Below are positions 9,219 to 18,077 of a stretch of 39,794 nt of DNA, one piece after another. This stretch comes from Candidatus Symbiothrix sp. (GTDB lineage: Bacteria; Bacteroidota; Bacteroidia; Bacteroidales; Azobacteroidaceae), in contig JAITNQ010000143.1 of NCBI GenBank assembly GCA_031290435.1, positions 1 through 39,794 of the forward strand. The letters run 5' to 3'. The notes under the pieces were generated by a model. It did not search any database, was not told the DNA's origin, and saw only the letters and a list, made by a program, of their open reading frames with translations. A program made the position numbers and the translations under genes. Positions within the stretch are counted from its first letter, which is position 1. Each line of letters starts with the position of its first letter.

Positions 9219-9980
9219 TTAAATGTCTTTCAAATCTCCTAAAGGATACTTCGGAAACATGTTTTCAACCATCCATTTATTTGACTGGTCAGGCGTCATT
9301 TTCCATCCTGATGCACAGGTAGATACAAATTCCACAATCGAAGTCCCTTTGCGTGCCATGGAATTTTCGAAAGCTTTGCGGAGCATCTTCTTCGCCTTTT
9401 TGACGGCCGCCGCCGTATGAACCGCTTGTCGGGTTACCAAACACGTTCCTTCTAATTGTGCCAATAAATCGGATATTTTTAAAGGATAACCGTTCAGTTC
9501 GACGTTTCGTCCGAGCGGACAGGTAGCTGTCGCCATGTTGAGCAGGGTAGTGGGGGCCATTTGGCCTCCGGTCATTCCGTAAATAGCGTTATTGACAAAA
9601 ACGATTACGATGTTTTCGCCACGGTTGCAGGCATGAATTGTTTCAGCCGTTCCGATAGCGGCCAAATCACCATCGCCTTGGTAGGTAAAAACCATTTTGT
9701 CCGGATTCAGGCGTTTTATGGCTGTTGCCAGCGCCGGTGCACGACCGTGGGCGGCTTCTTGCCAATCTATATCCAAATAGTTATAAGCAAAAACGGCGCA
9801 TCCGACCGGAGCTACTCCGATGGTTTTCTCTTCCATTCCCATTTCTTCAATAACTTCTACAATCAGTTTGTGGACAACACCGTGACTGCATCCGGGGCAA
9901 TAGTGCATCGGATTATCATTCATCAAACGGGGCTTCTCGTAAACTAAATTTTCCGGTTTAATTATTTCTAATATATTCAT
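9219..9980 (-). CDS. 2-oxoacid:ferredoxin oxidoreductase beta subunit (TPP-binding)
   Basis: 253 aa. 'MHYCPGCSHGVVHKL', 'TYQGDGDLAAIGTAETIHACNRGENI', 'NNAIYGMTGGQMAPTT'. Confidence 0.9.
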   Translation of the reverse strand: MNILEIIKPENLVYEKPRLMNDNPMHYCPGCSHGVVHKLIVEVIEEMGMEEKTIGVAPVGCAVFAYNYLDIDWQEAAHGRAPALATAIKRLNPDKMVFTYQGDGDLAAIGTAETIHACNRGENIVIVFVNNAIYGMTGGQMAPTTLLNMATATCPLGRNVELNGYPLKISDLLAQLEGTCLVTRQAVHTAAAVKKAKKMLRKAFENSMARKGTSIVEFVSTCASGWKMTPDQSNKWMVENMFPKYPLGDLKDI

Positions 9981-11053
9981 AATAATTTCTTTAATTCATT
10001 CAGTACTTCATCCGGCGTAGGGACAATACCACCCAAACGCCCGTAGAAATTGACCGGAATTTTACATTCCACGGCTAATTTTACATCTTCCACCATCTGG
10101 CCGGCATTCAGTTCGACGGTCAAAATTCCCTTTATTTTTTCGCTGTATGCTTTCAGTTTCTTTTTTGGAAAAGGCCAAAGCGTAACCGGACGGAAAAGGC
10201 CTACTTTTATACCTTCTTTCCGCGCCATTTCCACCGTTGCCTGGCTGATACGGGCAGTAGAACCGAATGCAACGATCAGGTATTCGGCATCGTCGCAAAG
10301 CAGTTCTTCATAAATCACCTCATTCTCCTCTATTTGATTGTATTTCTGCTGGAAGCGGATATTGTTCTGTTCCATCACAGCCGCGTCTAATTCGAGAGAA
10401 GTGATAATATTCGGTTTGTGGCCACGGAGTTTTCCAAGCGTAGCCCAAGGCTGTTCTTTCCGGATTTCTTCTTCGGTTTTTCTTGGTTTTTGTTCGGGTA
10501 ATACTACCTTTTCCATCATTTGACCAATTATACCATCGGCCAAAATCATGGACGGATTGTTGTATTTGAAAGCCAAATCAAATCCCAATGCTACGTGGTC
10601 GGCCATTTCCTGTACCGATGCCGGGGCTAAGGTAATTAAGCGGTAATCGCCGTGACCACCACCCTTAACCGTTTGAAAATAATCGGCTTGGCTCGGCTGG
10701 ATAGTTCCTAATCCGGGTCCTCCGCGCATAACGTTTACGATTAAAGCAGGCAATTCTGCACCCGCCATATAGGAAATACCTTCCTGTTTCAGGCTGATTC
10801 CCGGACTGGAAGAAGAGGTCATCACCCGCTTTCCACAGGCGGCTCCTCCGTAAACCATGTTGATGGCCGAAACTTCACTTTCGGCTTGAAGGACTACCAT
10901 TCCGGTCGTTTCCCATGGTTTTTCATCCATAAGCGTCTCCATAATTTCTGACTGAGGAGTAATAGGATACCCAAAATATCCGTCAACGCCATAGCGAATC
11001 GCCGCATGGGCAATCGCCTCATTTCCTTTCATTAACTTTACTTCTTCTGCCAT
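9977..11053 (-). CDS. vorB: 2-oxoacid:ferredoxin oxidoreductase alpha subunit (VorB-like)
   Basis: 358 aa. 'GYFGYPITPQSEIMETL', 'SSSSPGISLKQEGISYMAG', 'RGGPGLGTIQPSQADYFQ'. 4-nt overlap with the beta subunit. Confidence 0.88.
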   Translation of the reverse strand: MAEEVKLMKGNEAIAHAAIRYGVDGYFGYPITPQSEIMETLMDEKPWETTGMVVLQAESEVSAINMVYGGAACGKRVMTSSSSPGISLKQEGISYMAGAELPALIVNVMRGGPGLGTIQPSQADYFQTVKGGGHGDYRLITLAPASVQEMADHVALGFDLAFKYNNPSMILADGIIGQMMEKVVLPEQKPRKTEEEIRKEQPWATLGKLRGHKPNIITSLELDAAVMEQNNIRFQQKYNQIEENEVIYEELLCDDAEYLIVAFGSTARISQATVEMARKEGIKVGLFRPVTLWPFPKKKLKAYSEKIKGILTVELNAGQMVEDVKLAVECKIPVNFYGRLGGIVPTPDEVLNELKKLL

Positions 11054-11059
11054 AATTCT

Positions 11060-11284
11060 TTATATTTTAATCTTATAAATAGTGATACATCCGTCAGGAC
11101 AGACATATCCACAATTGGCACATCCGATACATTCGTCCGGATTTTTCATCCGGGCGTAATTATATCCTTTGCCATTCACTTCTTTTGCCAATTCCAGAAC
11201 ATCCGTTGGACAAGCCACAACACATAGGTCACAACCTTTACACCGTTCCGTATTGACAACCACTGCTCCTTTTATTTTCGCCAT
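11060..11284 (-). CDS. 2x[4Fe-4S] ferredoxin-type delta subunit
   Basis: 74 aa with two cluster motifs: CKGCDLCVVACP and CIGCANCGYVCP. Confidence 0.9.
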   Translation of the reverse strand: MAKIKGAVVVNTERCKGCDLCVVACPTDVLELAKEVNGKGYNYARMKNPDECIGCANCGYVCPDGCITIYKIKI

Positions 11285-11342
11285 AAATTGGTCTATTTTA
11301 TTTTAAATTAATTCAAGGTAATAATACTTACTTGTTTATTCC

Positions 11343-12449
11343 TCAGCGTGAACCAAGAAACAGGTCGTCTAACCGGCCTAATTCCTTCTTTAGTTCACCA
11401 CCTGGGTCGTCTGTAGCGCCGATTCCTTCTATCAACGCTAATTTTGCTTTTTTTAAATCATCCATATTCATCAGGAATTTACTTTTGTAAATGTACAGAG
11501 AATCAACATCCGGCATTAACTTAATTGCTTCATCTATATATTTTAAAGCCTCTTTCCAATCTTCAATATGCGAGCATAACTTTGCTGCAATCAAATTAAT
11601 TAAATAATTATCCGGATACAAATTTATAAATTCTTTTACTTTTTCCAAAGCTTTTGTATAATTATTATTGTTTCCGTAAGCATGAATCAAATGTAACAAA
11701 TTATTTGGAGATTCGTATCCAAGTGATTGTGCATTTTCCAATGCATCAATTGATTTCTCATAATCTTCTATTTCTTCGAAAATAATGCCTTGCCTATGCC
11801 AACTTTCAGCGTCAAGGGGTTTCAATTTTTGAATCCGTTCAGCCAAAGCTATCACTTTGTCTTTTTCGTCTAATGACAAATAACATTGTATTTGAATCCA
11901 ATAGAGGTCAACGTTCTCTCCGAATAACTCCAGTCCTTCCCGGACAAGCGCTAATGCCGAATCAAAAAGGTCTACATCATGCAAGGCTTCTCCCATCGAC
12001 TGGTAAATGATGGATAATTCTTCTTTATCTTTGGCATATTTTACTTTTAACTTCCGGAAATACAAAAAGGCTTCGTCTTCCATTCCTAAGTGAAGCAAAG
12101 CAGCCAATTTATGTCCGTCACCATATATATAGGCTTCCTCTTTGTATTTCTCGCAGATATACAGGAGTTCGTTCCATCGCTCATAATCGTTCAGCAGTAA
12201 AAGAATTTCATATATCAGTTCTTCGTCTTCCGAATAAATATTCATCGCATAGTCAATGGCATGCTTAGCCCGTCCGATATCATTGTTCGCTATATAGATA
12301 TCAATGATGTCGGTTAGCTCTTCCTGTTCGTAATAACCGGGATTTTTACCTGATTTAACAGCCTCATCCCATTTATAAAAGAAATCAGGATAAAGTTCTT
12401 CCTCTTCTTCTTCTTTGAAAAAATCATTATTGAAAATGTCATCAAACAT
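11343..12449 (-). CDS. Tetratricopeptide-repeat protein
   Basis: 368 aa helical repeats such as 'AESWHRQGIIFEEIEDYEKSIDALENAQSLGY' and 'WKEALKYIDEAIKLMPDVDSLY'; acidic N-terminus. Confidence 0.8.
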   Translation of the reverse strand: MFDDIFNNDFFKEEEEEELYPDFFYKWDEAVKSGKNPGYYEQEELTDIIDIYIANNDIGRAKHAIDYAMNIYSEDEELIYEILLLLNDYERWNELLYICEKYKEEAYIYGDGHKLAALLHLGMEDEAFLYFRKLKVKYAKDKEELSIIYQSMGEALHDVDLFDSALALVREGLELFGENVDLYWIQIQCYLSLDEKDKVIALAERIQKLKPLDAESWHRQGIIFEEIEDYEKSIDALENAQSLGYESPNNLLHLIHAYGNNNNYTKALEKVKEFINLYPDNYLINLIAAKLCSHIEDWKEALKYIDEAIKLMPDVDSLYIYKSKFLMNMDDLKKAKLALIEGIGATDDPGGELKKELGRLDDLFLGSR

Positions 12450-12462
12450 CTTTTGTCTATTA

Positions 12463-14175
12463 TTATTTATCTTTTATTTTTTGCCATGAATCCTTTAAAG
12501 CAACTGTACGGTTGAATACCAATTTCCCTTCTTTTGTATCCGGGTCTACATTGAAATAGCCTATACGCTGAAACTGAAAATTTTCCAAAATTTGGGCATT
12601 TTCCAATTCTTTTTCAACGCGGCAACCGGTTAAAATTTTCAACGAATCGGGATTTATCAAATCACGGAAATCCAACTCTTTTTCTTCATTCGGATTTTCA
12701 ATTTTGAAAAGTCTGTCGTACAGACGTACTTCAGATGGAATACTATGCACTACGGAAACCCAGTGTAGCGTGCCTTTCACCTTGCGATTACTTTCCGGCA
12801 TACCGCTTTTTGTAAGCGGGTCGTACTCCGCATAAATTTCCTTTACTAAACCGGCTTCATCCTTTTTGCAATCCGTGCACTTGATGATGTAGGCATTTTT
12901 CAGTCTGACTTCTTGTCCCGGAGTCATCCGGAAGAATTTCTTCGGGGCATTTTCCATAAAGTCTTCCCGCTCAATATACAATTCCCTTGTAAAAGCAATT
13001 TCATGGCTACCCATAGACGCGTCTTCCGGGTTGTTGAGCGCTTCCATCATTTCGGTTTTATTTTCGGGATAATTAGTGAGAATCAACTTTACGGGATCCA
13101 ATACGACCGATACTCGCTTGGCCTTGGTATTCAAGTCTTCCCGGATAGAATGTTCCAAGAGGGCATAATCAATGATGCCATCGAATTTCGTGTAGCCGAT
13201 TTTATCTATGAAATGATGGATAGCGGCAGTGGTATAGCCTCTTCTGCGAAAACCGCAGATGGTTGGCATACGCGGGTCGTCCCATCCGGAAACCAGCCCT
13301 TCTTTGACCAATTGCAATAGTTTGCGTTTGCTCATCACCGTATAGGTAAGGTTCAATCGGTTGAATTCAAACTGTTTGGGGCGGTAATCTCCGTCTTGGG
13401 GGCGTTCTTTCTTCAATTCATCGACAAACCAGTCGTATAAGGGTCGGTGTACCTCAAATTCCAAGGTACAGATGGAGTGTGTCACGCCTTCGAAATAATC
13501 CGATTGTCCATGAGCGAAATCATACATCGGATAGGCTTTCCAAGTATTACCCGTCCGGTGGTGCGGGGTATGAATCACCCTGTAAATGAGCGGATCACGG
13601 AAGTGCATATTGGGACTGGCCATATTGATTTTAGCGCGTAAAACCATTGCACCTTCGGGAATTTCACCGGTGTTCATCTTATTGAACAACGCAAGACTTT
13701 CCTCAACCGGACGGTTCCGGAACGGACTGTCGGCGCCGGCTCTTGTAGGAGTTCCTTTCTGTTGGGCGATTTGCTCCGAAGTTTGTTCGTCGATATACGC
13801 TTTACCTGCTTTGATCAACTGAACGGCAAAATCCCATAATTGCTGAAAATAATCGGAAGCATAATAGACAGCTCCCCAACGATAACCTAACCATTGAATA
13901 TCTTCCATAATGGAATCAACATACTCCATATCTTCCTTGACAGGGTTGGTATCATCAAATCGCAGGTTGCATACGCCACCGTATTTCTGCGCAATACCAA
14001 AGTCCATACAAATTGCTTTTGCATGGCCAATGTGCAGATATCCGTTCGGTTCGGGCGGAAAACGCGTTTGTATTTTTCCGCTATTGGCGCCTTCTTCCAA
14101 ATCTTTTTCTACAATCAGCTCAATAAAATTCAAGTTTTTTTTATTTTCTTCCGGAGCTATATTTTCTTCAATCAT
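12463..14175 (-). CDS. glnS: Glutaminyl-tRNA synthetase
   Basis: 570 aa class I aaRS. 'TRFPPEPNGYLHIGHAKAICMDFGIA' (HIGH), 'VMSKRKL' (KMSKS), 'WDDPRMPTICGFRRRGYT'. Confidence 0.95.
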   Translation of the reverse strand: MIEENIAPEENKKNLNFIELIVEKDLEEGANSGKIQTRFPPEPNGYLHIGHAKAICMDFGIAQKYGGVCNLRFDDTNPVKEDMEYVDSIMEDIQWLGYRWGAVYYASDYFQQLWDFAVQLIKAGKAYIDEQTSEQIAQQKGTPTRAGADSPFRNRPVEESLALFNKMNTGEIPEGAMVLRAKINMASPNMHFRDPLIYRVIHTPHHRTGNTWKAYPMYDFAHGQSDYFEGVTHSICTLEFEVHRPLYDWFVDELKKERPQDGDYRPKQFEFNRLNLTYTVMSKRKLLQLVKEGLVSGWDDPRMPTICGFRRRGYTTAAIHHFIDKIGYTKFDGIIDYALLEHSIREDLNTKAKRVSVVLDPVKLILTNYPENKTEMMEALNNPEDASMGSHEIAFTRELYIEREDFMENAPKKFFRMTPGQEVRLKNAYIIKCTDCKKDEAGLVKEIYAEYDPLTKSGMPESNRKVKGTLHWVSVVHSIPSEVRLYDRLFKIENPNEEKELDFRDLINPDSLKILTGCRVEKELENAQILENFQFQRIGYFNVDPDTKEGKLVFNRTVALKDSWQKIKDK

Positions 14176-14250
14176 AATTTTAAGTCAAAAATTATTAGCC
14201 TGCAAAATTACAAAATTATTTTCAAAATTCAGTTAATATTTAGCCTGCTT

Positions 14251-14281
14251 TTTGACGTTAAAGGAAATATTACTACTTTTG
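14251..14281 (+). promoter_or_regulatory. Bacteroidetes-type promoter TTTG-N19-TACTTTTG
   Basis: TTTG at 14251-14254, 19-nt spacer, TACTTTTG at 14274-14281. Upstream of the pdxA-like gene at 14399. Confidence 0.65.
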
Positions 14282-14398
14282 TATGCGGATAAAAAAACGT
14301 GTAAAGCGGTTGGTTTTATATAAATGTATGATTTTCAATAGTTTGCATTTTATTGATTGATTGCTTTCTGAAAAATGATGTAATAATTAAAGAATCAC

Positions 14399-15454
14399 AT
14401 GAGCGAAAAAATGATAAAAGTCGGGATTAGCCAAGGCGACATCAACGGCATATCTTATGAATTAATACTCAAGACTTTTGATGATATAAGGATGTATGAA
14501 TCTTGTATACCTGTTGTCTATGGCTCTTCGAAAGTCTTGGGATATCACCGGAAAGCATTAGACCTTCCGCCGATTAATATCAATAACATAGCACAGGCCA
14601 AAGATGCAGGCTTTAACCGTCTGAATGTAATCAACTGTGGAAATGAGGACATCGCTGTGGCGTTTTCACAAGCTACGCCCGAATCCGAAAAATTCGCCGA
14701 ATCAGCTTTCAGCAGAGCTGTGGACGATTTGAAAACCGGCAAGATTGATGTATTGGTAAGCGCTCCCTCCAATCAGGATGAAATTACCTATATTGAAGAA
14801 CAGTCCGGGGAAAAAGTCCTGAATATGCTGATAAGCGATAGTTTCAGAATTGCCTTGGCAACGAATAAAATACCGCTCGCCGAAGTGCCTTCAGGGATAA
14901 CGGTGGATTTGCTGAAAGTACAACTACAGATTCTTCGCGATACCTTGATTCATGATTTTATGATTACACTTCCCAGAATTGCTGTATTGTCGTTGAACCC
15001 GGGTGCGAGTGTCAGCGAACATCAATTCGGCAAAGAAGAAAATGAAATCATTATCCCGGCTATAAAAGAAGCAAACAATGCAGGTGTCATTTGTTTTGGC
15101 CCTTATTCTTCCGATAGTTTTTTCGCAACAGACAATTATCAGAAATTCGATGCGATTCTCGCCATGTATTATGATCAAGGCTTGACGCCTTTTCGTTCAC
15201 TTTCCGTGGGAAGGGGCGTTTGCTATGCGGCTAACCTGCCGTTTGTCAGAACAACTCCGGATCAAGGCCCCTGTTATGAAAGGGCAGGGAAAAATGAGAG
15301 TACGGAAAGTTTGTTCCGTGAAGCGATATTTTTGGCGATAGATATATTTAACGCACGGATTCTTGACAAGGAAATATATGCTAACCCCTTGAAAAAACAG
15401 TATTTTGAAAGAGGTTCGGATAATGAAAAATTAGATTTGACAAAAGAAGAATAA
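14399..15454 (+). CDS. PdxA-like protein (4-hydroxythreonine-4-phosphate dehydrogenase family), metal-ligand histidines substituted
   Basis: 351 aa. PdxA family motifs 'KVGISQGDINGISYELILKTF', 'PRIAVLSLNPGA', 'FDAILAMYYDQGLTPFR', 'LPFVRTTPDQG'. Confidence 0.8.
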   Translation: MSEKMIKVGISQGDINGISYELILKTFDDIRMYESCIPVVYGSSKVLGYHRKALDLPPININNIAQAKDAGFNRLNVINCGNEDIAVAFSQATPESEKFAESAFSRAVDDLKTGKIDVLVSAPSNQDEITYIEEQSGEKVLNMLISDSFRIALATNKIPLAEVPSGITVDLLKVQLQILRDTLIHDFMITLPRIAVLSLNPGASVSEHQFGKEENEIIIPAIKEANNAGVICFGPYSSDSFFATDNYQKFDAILAMYYDQGLTPFRSLSVGRGVCYAANLPFVRTTPDQGPCYERAGKNESTESLFREAIFLAIDIFNARILDKEIYANPLKKQYFERGSDNEKLDLTKEE

Positions 15455-15530
15455 TAAAAAAGTGGCGTAAATATTTGCCGGGGTTAAAGTTTTTTTGCAC
15501 TTTTGCACGTTTGAATTTTAAAAAAGAACA

Positions 15531-17150
15531 ATGAATTATGCGATAATAGCGGCAGGAGTGGGATCCCGTTTGGTTGAGGAAGGCATTGCCTTTCCGAAGC
15601 CTTTGGTTGAACTCAATGGCGTACCCCTAATTGACAGGCTGATTGCTGTTTTTTCAAAAAACAATGCAGTCTCGGTTTCGGTAATAGTGAATGAAGAGAT
15701 GAAAGAAGTCAGGCAGCATATTGAACAGCTAAAAGCCGACTTCCCCATTCATTTAGTGGTTCGTTCTACACCCAGTTCCATGCATAGTTTTTTTGAATTG
15801 AGTCCTTATCTAAAAGGGGGGAAATTTTGCCTGACAACGGTTGACACCGTATTTAATGAGGATGAATTCACCGAATTTATCCGAAAATTCGAAACCGATG
15901 AGGAAAATGACGGGATAATGGCAGTTACCGATTATATCGACGATGAAAAACCGCTCTATGTTTCCGTCAACGAAAATGATATGTCGATAAATGATTTTCT
16001 TGATAAGCCGGATGGCCGGGAAAAATATATTTCCGGAGGAATTTATTGTCTTACACCGGCTGCGATTCATATTTTGAACAACTGTTTAGAAACCGGCATG
16101 TTGCGGATGCGGAATTTTCAACGCCAATTGGTTCGGGAAGGATTCAAATTGAAAGCTTATCCTTTTCAAAAAATTATTGATATAGACCATGCCTCGGATA
16201 TCGTCAAAGCTGAAAAATGGTTGCAAAACGGCGCTATTTCACACAATGGGAAAGTTTCGCACAACGGCTCATGCTTGGTAGAGAAAGCATCCCTCCCGAT
16301 CGAACTGAAAATTGCCGGTGTTCGCAGGGGAAATAAATATTCGCCCAACCACATAGGAAATGATGCCGCCATCTTTAACCTGACTGTCGAACAACTGAAA
16401 AAAATGACTTGCAAAGTGCGGGAATACTCCGAACAGGAATTTCAGGAGCAGGAGATTGATGCGGATATTATCTTCAATATGGCAAGAGATACTGCGACTA
16501 TCCAAAAACTTCAGTTGATGGAAAATCAAGGAAAAAAAATTATCAATTCCGGATACGGTATAGAAAACTGTACCCGGGCAAAAATGACGAATATACTTAT
16601 TGCCAACGAAATACCTCATCCAAGAAGCCTGATTGTATCGACTTATGATAGTTTGCCGCCTGAAGCCAGCGAATTAGGCGCCTATTGCTGGGTGAAGCGA
16701 GGTGATTTTCATGCCATTCATTATGAGGATGTTACATATGCAAGGAATGGTAAAGAAACGGAAGGTTTGCTGAATGAATACGCTTTACGTGGAATTCCCA
16801 ATGCTGTCCTGAATGAACATTTAGAAGGCGACCTGATAAAATTCTATGGGGTAGAAAATACCGGTTTCTTCTATTGGTTTTATCCTAATGATTTGAATCA
16901 TAGTAAATTTGGATTAGAAGCCATCAATGGGAAAGCCAAAGGAATACCTTTCGATGAGGGAAAACTCAGAAATATATGCAGCAGAGCCGCCCGTGTTTTA
17001 AATATTTACATATACGGCGGAGATTGCGTAGTAGACAAAACGGGAATCATCCGCATCATTGATTTTAACGACTGGCCGAGTTTCGCTCCCTGTAGAATGC
17101 AGGCGGCGCCTCATATAGCACAATGTATTTATGAATTTGCAACAAAATAA
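15531..17150 (+). CDS. Two-domain protein: N-terminal sugar/alditol-phosphate nucleotidyltransferase plus C-terminal ATP-grasp-like domain
   Basis: N-terminus 'MNYAIIAAGVGSRLVEEGIAFPKPLVELNGVPLIDRL' (NTP-transferase signature). C-terminus 'NEHLEGDLIKFYGV...NIYIYGGDCVVDKTGIIRIIDFNDWPSF' is ATP-grasp-like. Confidence 0.8.
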   Translation: MNYAIIAAGVGSRLVEEGIAFPKPLVELNGVPLIDRLIAVFSKNNAVSVSVIVNEEMKEVRQHIEQLKADFPIHLVVRSTPSSMHSFFELSPYLKGGKFCLTTVDTVFNEDEFTEFIRKFETDEENDGIMAVTDYIDDEKPLYVSVNENDMSINDFLDKPDGREKYISGGIYCLTPAAIHILNNCLETGMLRMRNFQRQLVREGFKLKAYPFQKIIDIDHASDIVKAEKWLQNGAISHNGKVSHNGSCLVEKASLPIELKIAGVRRGNKYSPNHIGNDAAIFNLTVEQLKKMTCKVREYSEQEFQEQEIDADIIFNMARDTATIQKLQLMENQGKKIINSGYGIENCTRAKMTNILIANEIPHPRSLIVSTYDSLPPEASELGAYCWVKRGDFHAIHYEDVTYARNGKETEGLLNEYALRGIPNAVLNEHLEGDLIKFYGVENTGFFYWFYPNDLNHSKFGLEAINGKAKGIPFDEGKLRNICSRAARVLNIYIYGGDCVVDKTGIIRIIDFNDWPSFAPCRMQAAPHIAQCIYEFATK

Positions 17151-18039
17151 CCCGACCCTTGAGTCAAGTTTAAAGTCAGTAGATACCGAAGAATTGATAG
17201 ATTTGTATTTCTACCGACCTATCGGTTACCGTTGGGCCTTGTTTTTCAATAAATTGGGTGTAACACCCAATCAGATTACCATTGCTTCTATTTTTATCGG
17301 GATGGCAGCAGGTGTATGTTTCTATTATACAGAATTTTGGATAAATCTCTCAGGCATATTCCTGTTGATATGGGCTAATTCTTTCGATAGCGCCGATGGG
17401 CAATTAGCCCGGATGACCGGTCAAAAATCGGAATTGGGGCGCATACTTGATGGGGCCTGCGGCGATTTCTGGTTTGGCGCGATTTATATAGCCCTTATTT
17501 GTCGCATGTGGTCGCAATGGGGTTTCTGGATGCTGCCCTTGGCTTTGATAGCCGGGTATTTTCACAGCAAACAGGCGGCCATGGCCGATTATTACCGGAA
17601 TGTACACCTCCTTTTTCTAAAAGGGAAGAAAGGTAGTGAATTGGATAATTCGTACGCATTAACGGAAAAATACCGGTCTTATCAATGGAAAGAAAAACCG
17701 CTTCAGAAGTTTTTCGACCGGATGTATCTTTTTTATACTGCCGGACAGGAGTTATGGACAAAAAATCTACAACGGATGCTGTCTGTCATCAATGAAAAAT
17801 ACAAGGGGAATGCGCCGGAATGGTTCTGTTTGGCATACAGGAAAAAGAGTTTTCCATTGTTGAAGTATACCAACATGCTCTCGTTTAACCTGCGGTCTAT
17901 TGTGCTGTTCGGAAGTGTACTCTCCGGATTTCCATGGGTTTATTTTGTTTTCGAACTGACGGTTTTAAACTTGATGCTGGTTTATATGCTTGTGAAGTAT
18001 GAACGAATTTGTTCCGATTTTGTTGAGAAAATTAAATAA
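17131..18039 (+). CDS. CDP-alcohol phosphatidyltransferase family protein, probable phosphoinositol transferase
   Basis: CDP-AP signature 'DSADGQLARMTGQKSELGRILDGACGD'; multiple TM segments; 20-nt overlap with the preceding gene. Confidence 0.85.
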   Translation: MNLQQNNPTLESSLKSVDTEELIDLYFYRPIGYRWALFFNKLGVTPNQITIASIFIGMAAGVCFYYTEFWINLSGIFLLIWANSFDSADGQLARMTGQKSELGRILDGACGDFWFGAIYIALICRMWSQWGFWMLPLALIAGYFHSKQAAMADYYRNVHLLFLKGKKGSELDNSYALTEKYRSYQWKEKPLQKFFDRMYLFYTAGQELWTKNLQRMLSVINEKYKGNAPEWFCLAYRKKSFPLLKYTNMLSFNLRSIVLFGSVLSGFPWVYFVFELTVLNLMLVYMLVKYERICSDFVEKIK

Positions 18040-18054
18040 AATAAGCTAAATTTG
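18023..18054 (+). promoter_or_regulatory. Candidate internal promoter TTG-N21-TAAATTTG
   Basis: TTG at 18023-18025 and TAAATTTG at 18047-18054, 23 nt upstream of the HAD gene. Confidence 0.4.
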
Positions 18055-18077
18055 CTCGCTGATTTGAAATTGAAACG

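Noticed and set aside
14203-14218. Tandem CAAAATTA (minus-strand TAATTTTG x2) upstream of glnS
   Set aside because: Matches the -7 pattern, but no CAA(A) at the required 19-21 nt distance; AT-rich sequence makes chance matches likely.
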